64,000 nt of DNA from CALKZN01 sp050633785 (GTDB taxonomy: Bacteria > Pseudomonadota > Gammaproteobacteria > Arenicellales > Arenicellaceae). Of this stretch, positions 34,416 to 44,401 are shown piece after piece. The notes below the pieces were generated by a model that saw only the letters and a program-made list of their open reading frames with translations, was not told the DNA's origin and did not search any database. Position numbers and translations under genes: made by a program. The stretch spans positions 10,967 through 74,966 of the forward strand of contig JBOEHE010000056.1 of NCBI GenBank assembly GCA_050633785.1. Direction: 5' to 3'. Each line of letters starts with the position of its first letter. Position 1 is the stretch's first letter.

Positions 34416-35072
34416 ATGCCTGTTAACAAAAAACAACTTTCCGCCGAAGCTGCCATCGAGTCTATTGAATGGGACTGGGTTGTCGGTGTCGGCACTGGCT
34501 CAACCGCCAATTATTTCATCGATGCTCTGGCCAAAATCAAGGGCAACATCGATGGCGCAGTAGCCAGTTCGCAAGCAACCGCAGAGCGCCTGCAACAACA
34601 TGGCATTAAAGTTCTGGAACTTGATGCTGTTGGCGACCTGCCCATCTATGTCGATGGCGCTGATGAATCAACCAGACACTTGCACCTGATCAAAGGCGGC
34701 GGCGGTGCATTGACCCGTGAAAAAATTGTTGCTGCAGCCAGCGAAAAGTTTATCTGCATTGCCGATGATTCCAAACTGGTGGATGTGCTTGGTGACTTTC
34801 CATTGCCTTTGGAAGTGATTCCAATGGCCCAGTCTTATATTGGTCGACAAGTCGTCAAATTAGGCGGCAAGCCGGTGTTACGCGATGGTTTTATCACCGA
34901 CAATGGCAATATCATCATTGATGTCCACAACTTGAGCATCACCAACCCCGTTGAACTGGAGCAACAGCTTAATGGTCTGGCCGGTCTGGTCACCAATGGC
35001 TTATTCGCTGCCCGTGGCGCTGATGTGTTGCTACTCGGAACGGACCAAGGCGTTGAAACCATCAAGGCCTGA
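34416..35072 (+). CDS. rpiA: Ribose-5-phosphate isomerase A
   Basis: Interconverts ribose 5-phosphate and ribulose 5-phosphate in the pentose phosphate pathway. The 218-residue length is typical. Motifs: VGVGTGSTANYFIDAL, VASSQAT, the catalytic region YVDGADE and KGGGGALTREKI. The ATG follows the acyltransferase stop by two bases, suggesting coupling, although the neighbour is functionally unrelated. Its end faces the S8 peptidase with a hairpin between (35103-35127). Confidence 0.95.
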   Translation: MPVNKKQLSAEAAIESIEWDWVVGVGTGSTANYFIDALAKIKGNIDGAVASSQATAERLQQHGIKVLELDAVGDLPIYVDGADESTRHLHLIKGGGGALTREKIVAAASEKFICIADDSKLVDVLGDFPLPLEVIPMAQSYIGRQVVKLGGKPVLRDGFITDNGNIIIDVHNLSITNPVELEQQLNGLAGLVTNGLFAARGADVLLLGTDQGVETIKA

Positions 35073-35102
35073 TATATAGCAGGACCTGAAATCACCCGAT
35101 AA

Positions 35103-35127
35103 AACCGGTCCTACTGCAGGGCCGGTT
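35103..35127 (-). terminator. Rho-independent terminator for the S8 peptidase gene
   Basis: A 10-bp stem, AACCGGTCCT with AGGGCCGGTT (one G-T wobble) around a five-base loop, lies between the convergent rpiA and S8 peptidase genes. On the minus strand it is followed by TTTTAT; on the plus strand no T-run follows, so it mainly serves the peptidase gene. Confidence 0.7.
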
Positions 35128-35140
35128 AAGCCGAAGCTGC

Positions 35141-37774
35141 TCAGAGGCAGACAAGCACCAGCTTCCCATTTGTTGGCACTGGAAAACAAATTCCAGTATC
35201 ACTCGAAGGGACTTGTGAAGGACACATAGCACCTACTGGATCTGCCTTGGTCAAAGCCTCATAGGCAGTTAGTTGGCTAAAAGGATTGCTGACAAGGCAA
35301 GATTCAGAACCCGCGGTCATAGCACTGCCTTGAGCGAGTTTAATCGATTGAAACATATTGACCCGTCCATAGCCCACCTCATCATTGTGGCCGAACATAT
35401 CATAGGTATAGAAACCGATTTTATCGGCCCCGTCTTGCAGATGTGTTCGCACCTGTGCCGCAGTCAGGGTATTATTCACCGCGATCATTGCCGCTGCCAC
35501 ACCAGAAACTACAGGGGCTGCGGCTGAAGTGCCGCCAAAGTAATCGGTATAGTCATCACCCAAAAGCCCGGCGCATGGACTTACCCCGCCTGCATTACTA
35601 GCCAATTCGTATCCAGTTCCTGAACAGTCATCTGGGTTTGCAGGATTGGGTACAAAGATCCCTGTTCGGTCCGTAGTCGTAATCCCCTGATGTTGGTTGC
35701 TCGACGGTGCCACCAGATCCAGAGTCGAACCATACTGACTGTAATGCACACGCTCTTCCTTGCTTAAATCGGCGGCAGTGTCATTGTTATCGTTATAGAT
35801 GCCATCGCTGCTGGCTCCAACCGCGATGGTATTGCTGTAACTGGCGGGATAAGCCACATCATTACTAATAGCCACTAAAACATCACCAAAACTGCTTTGT
35901 TCAACACCATCAATCAGAAATTCAAATTTGTCATTATTAGCACCACCACCTCGTGCAGACACCCAGACCCAGAATGACATAGACCCGGCAGCAGTGTTTC
36001 TCTCAACAGTCAGGTAAGTATAATCGCAGGCATCAGCCTTATCAGCATCGGTGCCTGCCATCACCGAGTTGCTGGAGCCTTCGCGAGTGTGGACACCGTC
36101 TTGATTAATTGTCCATTGAGTTGCACAGGCTGAAAAAGCATTACAAGCCGTTCCCAGACATTGGTTAATCTCGCAAGCCGTTGCAAAACCAGCAGGCAGA
36201 GAAGTTGAAGACTCAAAGGTTTCAACACTATTGTCCGGCCAGGTAATATCATCCACCCAGACTGTATCGTCATTGCCAAAATCAAAATCAGTTGCACTGC
36301 GAACAAATCGCCATTCAAATACATGCTTTCCAGCGGGCACATTATCCACTGTCACTTTATACCAGCCCGAAGCGCTGTTACCCGATGAAAAAATCACCGG
36401 AGACCCAAGAGTGGGCCGTCTTGAGACATTGCTGGCCATCTCCATAATCGTGCCCGCCACCACATCATCAATAGCATCTTCCAAAGCGGTGCAGGTTGGG
36501 AAGATCTCCCAACTGGCATTAATCACATCGGCATTTTTACCCGCATAGGTCATTGCCTCAGCCAATCGAGTACAAAAATCCATGCCTTGACTCAAGATTT
36601 CGGCGTCATAACCGGAAATTGCCCGAATCGGCAGAACCTGCGCTTTATGCGCCACTCCGGCAATACCAATTGAATTGCTGACCGCTGCGGCAATTCCAGC
36701 GACAGCTGTCCCATGATCATCCTCAACCACATCATCTCCGCCGAATGTGCAATTCGATGGCGTTTGCGGGTTAGGATCATTATCCGGACCGACCGTGCCA
36801 TCTCCGGTATAAGCCGGATCGCCACTACAACTGCCGGGGTCATCGACAAAATCTTTGCCGCCTGCTGCGATATTAGCCGCCAGATCAGGATGGTTAGTTT
36901 GCACCCCATCATCAATTATCGCGATAACAGCACCTTGTCCACGCGCTGTTGTGGTGTTGATATCCCATGCCAGTGTGGCATCGACATCAGCATCGCATTG
37001 CGCTCCGTGCTGGGTTGTATTGTGCAGATTCCATTGATCTGTAAATAAGGCATCGCTGGGCATCAGATGTTTTACGGGTCGTGAGTTAAACTGCGGCTCA
37101 GCCCATTCAACCACATCCAGCGTCATAACACTTCGCACCAGACGAAAAATCTGCGAGACATCGTAAATTGCGTTATTCAGTTTAAAGCTGTAGACCTGAC
37201 CACTGATATTCACTTTGCGCAGCATCAATAGATTAAATTGCTGTTGAAGTATATCGATTGCAGCAATAGCATCGGTGTTGTCAAAAAAACGCACCGTCAC
37301 AAAAGGCAACACTTCCAGATCACCCTGTCCTTTCCCATTGGCCAGCACTGGCACGGTTTGTTGCAGAGCAAGAGCCGTCTGATCTGACATTGCCGCAGCA
37401 ACACCAGCCGCTGTTTTTTCTCGCAAACGCACCATAGTTCGTTGGGTTAACTGATGCTGTTTCACCAATTCAAGCTGCTTATTATTAGCTATCCACGAGG
37501 CTTGAACCGACGCCCCTGGTGATGATGATGGCAATAGGTACAGACCTTTTTTGCGAAAATATTGAACTTTAGTGCCATCTTTTCTGTAGTAATAATCATC
37601 ACCTTCAAGCAAGTCAGCAGCAACTCCAATGGTTGCTCGTTCAACACTGACCTTAACACCTGCTTCAACCGTTGACCCTTGTGCCAGACCAACAACAAAA
37701 CAACACAGAAAAACAGCCAGACAATGCGGTTGCCTAACTATAAGAGCCCTTATCGAACAACAGACTTTTTGCAT
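35141..37774 (-). CDS. Secreted S8 (subtilisin-like) serine peptidase
   Basis: An 877-residue extracellular protease. A long signal region (about residues 1-32) is followed by a pro-region (to about 235) and the subtilase domain with Asp288 (IAIIDDGVQTNHPDL), His354 (EDDHGTAVAGIAAA) and Ser near 750 (YFGGTSAAAPVVSGVAA). Between His and Ser it carries a roughly 200-residue insertion (about 440-650) with a beta-sandwich, CBM-like look (SMSFWVWVSARGGG, HVFEWRFVR). It ends in a Cys-containing tail (SDTGICFPVP). It lies just downstream of the small secreted four-Cys protein gene (22 bp apart), so the two are probably co-transcribed. Confidence 0.85.
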   Translation of the reverse strand: MQKVCCSIRALIVRQPHCLAVFLCCFVVGLAQGSTVEAGVKVSVERATIGVAADLLEGDDYYYRKDGTKVQYFRKKGLYLLPSSSPGASVQASWIANNKQLELVKQHQLTQRTMVRLREKTAAGVAAAMSDQTALALQQTVPVLANGKGQGDLEVLPFVTVRFFDNTDAIAAIDILQQQFNLLMLRKVNISGQVYSFKLNNAIYDVSQIFRLVRSVMTLDVVEWAEPQFNSRPVKHLMPSDALFTDQWNLHNTTQHGAQCDADVDATLAWDINTTTARGQGAVIAIIDDGVQTNHPDLAANIAAGGKDFVDDPGSCSGDPAYTGDGTVGPDNDPNPQTPSNCTFGGDDVVEDDHGTAVAGIAAAVSNSIGIAGVAHKAQVLPIRAISGYDAEILSQGMDFCTRLAEAMTYAGKNADVINASWEIFPTCTALEDAIDDVVAGTIMEMASNVSRRPTLGSPVIFSSGNSASGWYKVTVDNVPAGKHVFEWRFVRSATDFDFGNDDTVWVDDITWPDNSVETFESSTSLPAGFATACEINQCLGTACNAFSACATQWTINQDGVHTREGSSNSVMAGTDADKADACDYTYLTVERNTAAGSMSFWVWVSARGGGANNDKFEFLIDGVEQSSFGDVLVAISNDVAYPASYSNTIAVGASSDGIYNDNNDTAADLSKEERVHYSQYGSTLDLVAPSSNQHQGITTTDRTGIFVPNPANPDDCSGTGYELASNAGGVSPCAGLLGDDYTDYFGGTSAAAPVVSGVAAAMIAVNNTLTAAQVRTHLQDGADKIGFYTYDMFGHNDEVGYGRVNMFQSIKLAQGSAMTAGSESCLVSNPFSQLTAYEALTKADPVGAMCPSQVPSSDTGICFPVPTNGKLVLVCL

Positions 37775-37795
37775 TACAACTCCAGACCCATTAGA

Positions 37796-38350
37796 TCAAA
37801 TGGCTGCTGCAATGGCCTGCAAACTAAGCACCAGTGTCTGAACAACAGTATCACCAGCGCAATTGTAGGTAACGGTAAAGCTGATTTCATTGATGGGCAC
37901 TGGAGCCGCTGTGGCACAGGCAAATGGTGCTCCAACCGCCTGCCCTACCCAAGCTATAGCCAAGCCAGATGTGCTACTTGCAGTACCCGTAGTGCCTCCT
38001 GGATAGCTGACAGCATCCATCCCTACAGGAGTGCTATTGGTCACACTCAAAATAATCAAGTCTTGTGCGGCGTCACCACTAAGCAGTTCAAAGTTCAATC
38101 CACAGGTTCCTGGCGCTGAACCAGGTCCGAAAGAGGTGTTACCAACAACCAGCGCCGGACAAACGCTGGTTTGTGCATGGGCAGGTAATATCACCGAACT
38201 CAACAAAGGTTTTGTCCATTTCCCAGGCGCAATCTTAGTGCTGGTGCCAGCCAATACCCCCACTGTCAGCAGGGTTTGTAGAGTATGCCTCTTCGTAGAA
38301 GTGTTCGACTGCTCACAACGGTGTCTGGGGGTGTTGTTTTTCATAGTCAT
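37796..38350 (-). CDS. Small secreted four-cysteine protein, copy 1
   Basis: A 184-residue exported protein of unknown function. A charged N-terminal stretch leads to KRHTLQTLL, then PGKWTKPLLSSVILPAHAQTS, a start common to Tat-like or Sec signal-bearing surface proteins, with cleavage likely after AHA. The mature 125 residues have four cysteines (SVCPAL, GTCGL, FACAT, YNCAG), likely two disulfides. About 106 of 125 mature residues are identical to the copy at 56692, all differences being conservative. It lies 22 bp upstream of the S8 peptidase gene. It may be an inhibitor, chaperone or partner of proteases; that is inference. Confidence 0.7.
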   Translation of the reverse strand: MTMKNNTPRHRCEQSNTSTKRHTLQTLLTVGVLAGTSTKIAPGKWTKPLLSSVILPAHAQTSVCPALVVGNTSFGPGSAPGTCGLNFELLSGDAAQDLIILSVTNSTPVGMDAVSYPGGTTGTASSTSGLAIAWVGQAVGAPFACATAAPVPINEISFTVTYNCAGDTVVQTLVLSLQAIAAAI

Positions 38351-38714
38351 GGGTCGTTTTGAAAGTATCTAAAGCCATTATTACAAGGTAATAGCAAATG
38401 CCAATGTTGGTCATATTTATTCTCGTACAACTAAAAACAATCCAGACATGCAAAACGGCACATCAGAATTGTCAATTTCCCTGATACAGAAAACAACAAA
38501 TGGTCTTACTAAACGACAATTGATAATTGAAGTCCAATCACCCCCAAGCGACTATACCTTCAAACTATTTGTTTTCCTGCACGGAAAAACTGTTTATTGC
38601 CACCGGTTTACTACAAAAAATTAAACCTGCTTAATACAAAGATTAGAACAGCAGAATGCTAAATGCAAATTCTCATCAGTCGAATTTCCCAAACCAGGGT
38701 CTGTCCATATGTTT
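38351..38714. other. Intergenic region, promoter side of the protease locus
   Basis: This 364-bp stretch separates the small secreted protein gene from the copper-amine-oxidase-like lipoprotein gene, both on the minus strand. It is AT-rich with no convincing coding frame, RNA or repeat. It must hold the promoter for the small-protein/S8 pair. A short inverted repeat, ACCTGT with ACAGGT near 38723-38737, just overlaps the 3' end of the lipoprotein gene. Confidence 0.4.
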
Positions 38715-40583
38715 TTACTGAACCTGTTGAACAGGTGTAAACATGGGTCCGGCAAAACAAGGCCAGACTTTGATTTTTTTCACCCCTTTTTCAACAACAG
38801 TGTCCGCCCAACAATACTCACTGCCTGGATTACCATCATTTTTCATTTGAGCCACATACCATAATACAACACCTTCATTGAGCAAAGGTTCCGGCGGCTC
38901 AATAAACTGCTCCGGGCCTTGTCGGTAATCGGTATTACAACACGAACCCAAAGTCACCAGATCCTGTTCCCCTTCCTCTTTATCAGTATGACTCACCGCG
39001 GCATAGACATAGGCATTATCCCCTCGGCCAGCGTCATTAAATTGTTGATTGCCTGGCTCCAGTAAGTAACCATCTCCGTCCTTTGTCAGCAGGCGGTGCG
39101 TATATTTCTGCTGATAGTAAGTCTTCAAGTCATTCTGAAAAGACCAGGATTCCTGATCCCAGGTCTGCCAGTTCTGTTCATCCCACGCCTGCACCTGATA
39201 AGCCTGACCACTGGCATGTTTGCCCATATCAATGCGCAGGACTGGTCGATACGTGCCATCCGTACCGCAACCTCGTCCATAATCGGCCATGGCAATTCGG
39301 AAGCGTCCATCATGATAGAACTCAAAACGCTGTTCATAGCGATAATTACAAGGGGCTGGCCATGGCTGCTGGCGAAAGTCCTGAACCAGAGCAAAACCAA
39401 CCTCAACACCGGCTTCAACAATCGGCTCAACAATCGGCCCATTATAGGCAACCACCACTGCCGAACTGAACATCGGGCAGCCGATGGCATCACTGTAACC
39501 AAAATTATTTTTACGTGAATAGCTGACATGCCAATCCACCAGTTTGGCGCTGTTGAAGACGGGTTGCCCATTGTGTGTCACATTCGCTACACGCAGACCA
39601 TCCGAACTGGTAATGTTGTAGGACAAAGACCATCCAGATTGCTGCAGCAAGGTTTCTTTTTCACAAAAATTGTAGAACACATGTTCATTCTCAATGGTCC
39701 TCTCAGAAACAAACACCGGTGGCCCACTGGTTCCCAACTCAGTCCAACGCAAACCCACCACCCGCAAATCAGTCAAATCCACAATCACCCAGAGCGCCCT
39801 GTCACCCAGAACATAGGTTGGCGCAACACACAGATGCTCTGAGCGTTCACAACGACTATCCTTCAAAGCAGTTTTAATATTCGCCATCACCGGCTCCAGA
39901 TCTTCTGGAGCGCTGGCAAATTGCTCTGTCGCCAGATACGGTCTTAATGCCTGCCTGACCTCTGGTTGATCCCTGGCAATTGCAATTGCCAGAGACTGTA
40001 GGCGCATGCTTAAATCCGGCTGCGTTTCCGGCAAGGAATTGACCGTCATCACCCTGGCAGCAGCCACATCAACGATGGCTGTTGTTGTCAGATTGTAAAA
40101 GAAGTTGTACATATCCACCCGATAGCAGCGTTTGGGCTGGCATTGACGAGCCTCACCAATACGATCACTTGGCAAAGCTCGTTTCACCGTCATAATTTCA
40201 TTGCGCAGGGGCAATCGAGATTTAGGATGGAACAGCTTCTCCATAAAACGCGAGTCTTCCAGAGCCACATCCTGGGCAATAACCGCATTCGGGTCAAGCA
40301 GGTCATCCAGCAATAATACCGGACGTTCTGATTGCAACACAGCTGTCAGGCGTTGCTGGTACACCTTGCGCTCATCAGCATAGACAATATCGTTATCATC
40401 AACGATCCAGCCTATCGCATCTTGGTCGACAGGCCTTTTTTTATTATCAGCCGTTTTTTTTATTAGTCCTGCCTGCTCTTGCGACACATCTACAGCAGAG
40501 TCTTTTGCAGGATCGCAAGCCTGGAGTAAACAAGCTGCTGCCAACAGCAAACAAGCTCGAGCCATTTGTTTATGTATCATCAT
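38715..40583 (-). CDS. Copper-amine-oxidase-like lipoprotein, probably non-catalytic
   Basis: A 622-residue lipoprotein: signal with lipobox LLQAC at about residues 19-23. The body follows the copper amine oxidase order: an N-terminal domain with CYRVDMYNFFYNLTTTAIVD and DQPEVRQAL, then a VIVDLTDLRVVGL strand pair, then GLRVANVTHNGQPVF and IGCPMFSSAVVVAYNG, then NYRYEQRFEFYHDGRF, which corresponds to the cofactor strand. The cofactor motif N-Y-[DE]-Y appears as NYRY, the HxH copper ligands expected after GTYRP are replaced by VLRIDM, and the catalytic Asp loop is shortened. Thus the fold is likely kept and the oxidase chemistry likely lost. Assignment is by motif order only. Confidence 0.5.
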   Translation of the reverse strand: MMIHKQMARACLLLAAACLLQACDPAKDSAVDVSQEQAGLIKKTADNKKRPVDQDAIGWIVDDNDIVYADERKVYQQRLTAVLQSERPVLLLDDLLDPNAVIAQDVALEDSRFMEKLFHPKSRLPLRNEIMTVKRALPSDRIGEARQCQPKRCYRVDMYNFFYNLTTTAIVDVAAARVMTVNSLPETQPDLSMRLQSLAIAIARDQPEVRQALRPYLATEQFASAPEDLEPVMANIKTALKDSRCERSEHLCVAPTYVLGDRALWVIVDLTDLRVVGLRWTELGTSGPPVFVSERTIENEHVFYNFCEKETLLQQSGWSLSYNITSSDGLRVANVTHNGQPVFNSAKLVDWHVSYSRKNNFGYSDAIGCPMFSSAVVVAYNGPIVEPIVEAGVEVGFALVQDFRQQPWPAPCNYRYEQRFEFYHDGRFRIAMADYGRGCGTDGTYRPVLRIDMGKHASGQAYQVQAWDEQNWQTWDQESWSFQNDLKTYYQQKYTHRLLTKDGDGYLLEPGNQQFNDAGRGDNAYVYAAVSHTDKEEGEQDLVTLGSCCNTDYRQGPEQFIEPPEPLLNEGVVLWYVAQMKNDGNPGSEYCWADTVVEKGVKKIKVWPCFAGPMFTPVQQVQ

Positions 40584-40851
40584 TATGGGTGTTTAAATTC
40601 ATTGCGGCTATCAGGTTGAAGAACAACTATTATCGCCCGGCTTAAGTTAGAGGATTTTTCGCATCGATGCAAATAGAAACACCCCTGCCGCAACGTTTTT
40701 CCCAGTCGAACAGGATTGATGTTTCTATTCATTTACAACGGGCAAGCCCTGAAAAAATACCTAACTTGCCATAACCATTATTTCACCAATCGACAATTAC
40801 CCTGCTGACAATACAACAGTTTATTATCATGTTTCAGGGAGTTTATATCTG

Positions 40852-42666
40852 ATGAAATTTACCCGACTTGCAACTCTGAGTACCGCACTTGCTATAGTGC
40901 TTTTTATAAATTCACAACACTCTTGGGCCGCGGCACAAAACGTAACAGACAAAACAACGGGCTACCTGACACCGATTGTGTCACTGGTTCTATCAGATAA
41001 TACCGTAAAATTGAGTGACGGCAGTGAGATGATTATCGAAAAGGATGTACGCATCCCTACAAGAGCGGATAGCGAAGGACATTCCATCCATTTATCCGCC
41101 AATATTTTCCGCCCCGCCAAAGGCGGGAAATACCCCACACTTATTGGCATGACGCCATATAACAAAGATGCTCCAATCAGTGAATTCATTGATGAAGAAG
41201 ACGGTGACATCAACGTTTCTGAATACACCAGCTTTGAGTTACCAGATCCCGATTTCTGGGTGGCAAACGGCTATGTTGTCATCGTGGTCGATGCCCGCGG
41301 CCAGAATTTATCTGAAGGCGATACTGCGACTTTCACTGCTCAGGAAGCCGAGGACTATTACGACGCCATCGAGTGGTCCGCCAGCCAACACTGGAGCAAC
41401 GGCAAAATTGGCACTACGGGTGTTTCTTATATGGGCATAAACCAATGGCGAGTTGCAGAGCTACAACCACCTCATCTTAAAGCAATTATGCCCTGGGATG
41501 CCCTGACGGATATTTATCGAGATGCTGCTTACCACGGCGGCATTTACAACTCAGGATTCGTAGAACCCTGGTGGATGTTCCGAATTTTGTTGAACGACAA
41601 CAAACCCGGTTTTGATCAGGATCCTCAGGATCTGGATGGTTTGCTGGCCAGCAAACCCACACTGGATCCGCAGGGCCCGGGGAGTTTTAATTACTCTGAC
41701 TTGACCCCAACGCAATTAGATCAGATTGATATACCAGCCTATATTGCCACAGAATGGGCAGATCACGGCTTGCATACTCGAGGCACACTGCTCGGCTTCA
41801 CCTCTATTTCGTCCCCTCATAAATGGCTGGAAGTACATGGTCGAAAGAAATGGGAGTGGTATTACTCAGCTTCGGCACAAGATCGTCAACGGCAATTTTT
41901 TGATTTCTTTCTAGCCGATAAAACAGATAATGGAATGCTGGATGTGCCGCGAGTTACCTACGAGTTACGCAGTGCCTACTACCAGGGAACAACACACACG
42001 GCTTCAGACTGGCCATTGCCTAACCTGAATACAAACACCTTGTTTCTCGATGCATCCAACGCCAGTACATCAAGTTCGCCTCTGGTGGCTGACAGCTCTA
42101 TGACCTATACCATCCCAATGCCTGAAGAAGACCGCGAAGAGGAGGTAAGCTCTCCTCATCGGGTCACTTTCAACCATACCTTTGCTGCCGACACCGACAT
42201 CATCGGCAGCATGAACCTGCAACTGTATGTCTCAGTGGGCAGTGGTACATCAAATACCCCGATAACAGACACGGATTTATTTGTCGGAGTGCAAAAATTT
42301 GATTCCGCAGGTGAGTTTGTTAACTTTGAAAGTCGTGGTGGCGACATAGGTCAAGTGGCCAGTGGATGGCTAAGAGCATCGCACCGCGCTCTTGATATCA
42401 GCAAAACAACCCCGACCCAGCCGTTTCATACTCACCTTGCGCCCACTGCTATCCCGCAGAACAGCATTGTGCAACTTGATATAGAAATCCAACCCTCGGC
42501 AACACATTTTGCAGCGGGAGAGACAATGTCTATCGTCGTGCAAGGCGTTGATATGATACGAACAGGCGAAGAACATGATTCCATCAATGTTATTGGCAGC
42601 GAAGTGACGGTTCATACCAGCAGCACGTACCCTTCCAAGTTAATTTTCTCAACACTCCAGCCATAG
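40852..42666 (+). CDS. CocE/NonD family hydrolase (X-Pro dipeptidyl-peptidase S15-like), exported
   Basis: A 604-residue alpha/beta hydrolase with a signal peptide (about residues 1-26, ending SWA). The N-terminal hydrolase domain has FRPAKGGKYPTLIGMTPY, VVIVVDARGQ and the nucleophile elbow GTTGVSYMG with Ser192; the C-terminal X-Pro dipeptidyl-peptidase jelly-roll begins near HRVTFNHTFAAD. Members cleave esters, cocaine, glutaryl amides or Xaa-Pro peptides; specificity cannot be read. Start at ATG 40852; a strong terminator follows at 42682. Confidence 0.87.
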   Translation: MKFTRLATLSTALAIVLFINSQHSWAAAQNVTDKTTGYLTPIVSLVLSDNTVKLSDGSEMIIEKDVRIPTRADSEGHSIHLSANIFRPAKGGKYPTLIGMTPYNKDAPISEFIDEEDGDINVSEYTSFELPDPDFWVANGYVVIVVDARGQNLSEGDTATFTAQEAEDYYDAIEWSASQHWSNGKIGTTGVSYMGINQWRVAELQPPHLKAIMPWDALTDIYRDAAYHGGIYNSGFVEPWWMFRILLNDNKPGFDQDPQDLDGLLASKPTLDPQGPGSFNYSDLTPTQLDQIDIPAYIATEWADHGLHTRGTLLGFTSISSPHKWLEVHGRKKWEWYYSASAQDRQRQFFDFFLADKTDNGMLDVPRVTYELRSAYYQGTTHTASDWPLPNLNTNTLFLDASNASTSSSPLVADSSMTYTIPMPEEDREEEVSSPHRVTFNHTFAADTDIIGSMNLQLYVSVGSGTSNTPITDTDLFVGVQKFDSAGEFVNFESRGGDIGQVASGWLRASHRALDISKTTPTQPFHTHLAPTAIPQNSIVQLDIEIQPSATHFAAGETMSIVVQGVDMIRTGEEHDSINVIGSEVTVHTSSTYPSKLIFSTLQP

Positions 42667-42681
42667 GTTCAGTTGGCGTTT

Positions 42682-42726
42682 GCAAAGGAACGACTCAGTG
42701 AAACTTATTCGTTCCTTTGCTTTTTT
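42682..42726 (+). terminator. Rho-independent terminator after the CocE-like gene
   Basis: A perfect 12-bp stem, GCAAAGGAACGA with TCGTTCCTTTGC, around a 15-base loop, is followed by TTTTTT. It lies 16 bp after the stop of the plus-strand hydrolase gene. Confidence 0.92.
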
Positions 42727-42781
42727 ATCACTTCACCCAGGCACCCACTGTCGGAAGTGCAGAACAAAAAGAACATGACAA

Positions 42782-43867
42782 TCAAGCATGAACAGCTCTT
42801 ACCCCTCCCATAACTGCAGACGTAACATCACAAGCTGACAAGTTCTCTTTTTGGTGTAAATTAAACGCAGTAATTATCGAAGTCTGATTTAGCAGCACAG
42901 GCTGGACAGGTTGAACATAGCGATAGAACTCAAGAATCACTAAAAAACACTGATAGACGCTCTGCTCTAAATTATGGTCAAACACGATGTTCAGGCTATC
43001 ATTAAGTAACAGTGATTTGTTGATCTGATTCAAATTATGGCTCATAAAAAACTCAATGGATTTCCCAGCCTTGTCAAATGCCGTTTTGATAGCGGAGTTA
43101 TCACCCGCAATGCTGTAAACAGCATTGACTTCGGTGTGGACTTCCAGATATTGGATAACTCGATCAAGTATCTGCTGATACTCACCAGAACCACAATCCA
43201 GCACATCCACTTCACAATCTGGATGCCTTTGCCTCATTAACTGCCGGAAGCCAGCCTCTCTCTCAACCTGGCTGAAAAAGTTGGTCGACAATATCGGCAG
43301 CAATATGCGTTTTTTGGAGTGTTTCAGCCATTGCCCCATCAAATAAGCAGCTGATTGCCCGTCTGAAAAATGCCTGGCACCAACAAAATGAATCCTTTCA
43401 GAATAAGGTATATCCGAATCCAGAGTCACGGTTGGCACCCCTGTCTGGTAAGCACGGTTAATCGAGTCTCTGATGGCAAATTCATCAGGCGCCGTCACTA
43501 CCAGACCGCTGGTGCCCATATCAACGATATGATCGATTTTTTGGGCTATCTCAACCGGTGACTCATCTAGAAAATAGTGTATCCGAGGGTTGATGCTGAA
43601 TGACTTCATCAAAGGTAACACTTTCGCAACACTATCTTTAATTTCAGACCCCTCACCATAGTGTTGATGAACAATAATATCAATATAGGTCTGGCGGCCA
43701 GACAGGCTTATTTTGGTATAATATTTTTCCAACTCATCAACCGCGTTCAAAACCCGTTGGCGAGTATGAAGACTGACCCCGGAACGACCATTAAGAACTC
43801 GATCAACGGTCGCTGGGCTCACCGAAGCCTGAGCAGCAATATGTTTAATCGAGAACTTTTTATCCAT
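42782..43867 (-). CDS. LacI-family transcriptional regulator
   Basis: A 361-residue regulator with an N-terminal helix-turn-helix (FSIKHIAAQASVSPATVDRVLNGRSGVSLHTR) and a periplasmic-binding-protein-like ligand domain (GLVVTAPDEFAIRDSI, TLDSDIPYSERIHFVG). This looks like the sub-group sensing sugars or sugar acids. ATG 43867 is preferred over a TTG six bases upstream. It follows the AroQ gene by about 70 bp on the same strand and is the last gene of the catabolic cluster; ligand unknown but probably its substrate or intermediate. Confidence 0.87.
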   Translation of the reverse strand: MDKKFSIKHIAAQASVSPATVDRVLNGRSGVSLHTRQRVLNAVDELEKYYTKISLSGRQTYIDIIVHQHYGEGSEIKDSVAKVLPLMKSFSINPRIHYFLDESPVEIAQKIDHIVDMGTSGLVVTAPDEFAIRDSINRAYQTGVPTVTLDSDIPYSERIHFVGARHFSDGQSAAYLMGQWLKHSKKRILLPILSTNFFSQVEREAGFRQLMRQRHPDCEVDVLDCGSGEYQQILDRVIQYLEVHTEVNAVYSIAGDNSAIKTAFDKAGKSIEFFMSHNLNQINKSLLLNDSLNIVFDHNLEQSVYQCFLVILEFYRYVQPVQPVLLNQTSIITAFNLHQKENLSACDVTSAVMGGVRAVHA

Positions 43868-43937
43868 CGTCAAATAAGTGTTAACCGTGCTGTGCAGTGA
43901 TTACTATCAACATGTGAGTCCAATACAGAAAACCCCA

Positions 43938-44375
43938 TCAATTGGCATGCAATATGTCAGCCAGCTGGTCAACAACATGATCATAGCCACTGACACCCAA
44001 GCCTGCGACTACAGCATCAACTGCTGATGAAATAAACGACACATGCCGAAAAGATTCCCGCATGTGAGGGTTGGATATATGCAGTTCTATTTTATAGCCT
44101 TGGTATGCCCTTAAAGCATCATGAATGGCGATAGAGGTATGTGTATACGCTCCCGCATTGATCACAATGGCATCCACCGTATTAATAGCGTCATGAATCC
44201 ATTCGACTATTTCACCTTCATGGTTAGACTGCATAAAAACGACGTCGAGGCCTTTTTTCTTGCCGTTTGCACTGCATGACTGTGCAATATCCTCCAAAGT
44301 TTCATAACCATAGATTTCGGGTTCACGTTTGCCGAGCAGATTAAGGTTCGGACCATTGATCACATAGACTTTCAT
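43938..44375 (-). CDS. aroQ: Type II 3-dehydroquinate dehydratase (AroQ), canonical
   Basis: A 145-residue type II dehydroquinase, which interconverts 3-dehydroquinate and 3-dehydroshikimate. The family residues are kept: INGPNLNLLGKREPEIYG with the catalytic Tyr and loop Arg, NAGAYTHTSIAIHDAL (usual NPG replaced by NAG) and ELHISNPHMRESFR. ATG 44375 gives the normal length; a TTG at 44408 would add 11 residues. Its position in a catabolic cluster next to a degenerate homologue suggests a catabolic dehydratase of a related substrate rather than the housekeeping shikimate enzyme. Co-expressed with its neighbours. Confidence 0.85.
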   Translation of the reverse strand: MKVYVINGPNLNLLGKREPEIYGYETLEDIAQSCSANGKKKGLDVVFMQSNHEGEIVEWIHDAINTVDAIVINAGAYTHTSIAIHDALRAYQGYKIELHISNPHMRESFRHVSFISSAVDAVVAGLGVSGYDHVVDQLADILHAN

Positions 44376-44401
44376 ACGCGTATTTGTTTCCACCAGTTCA
44401 T

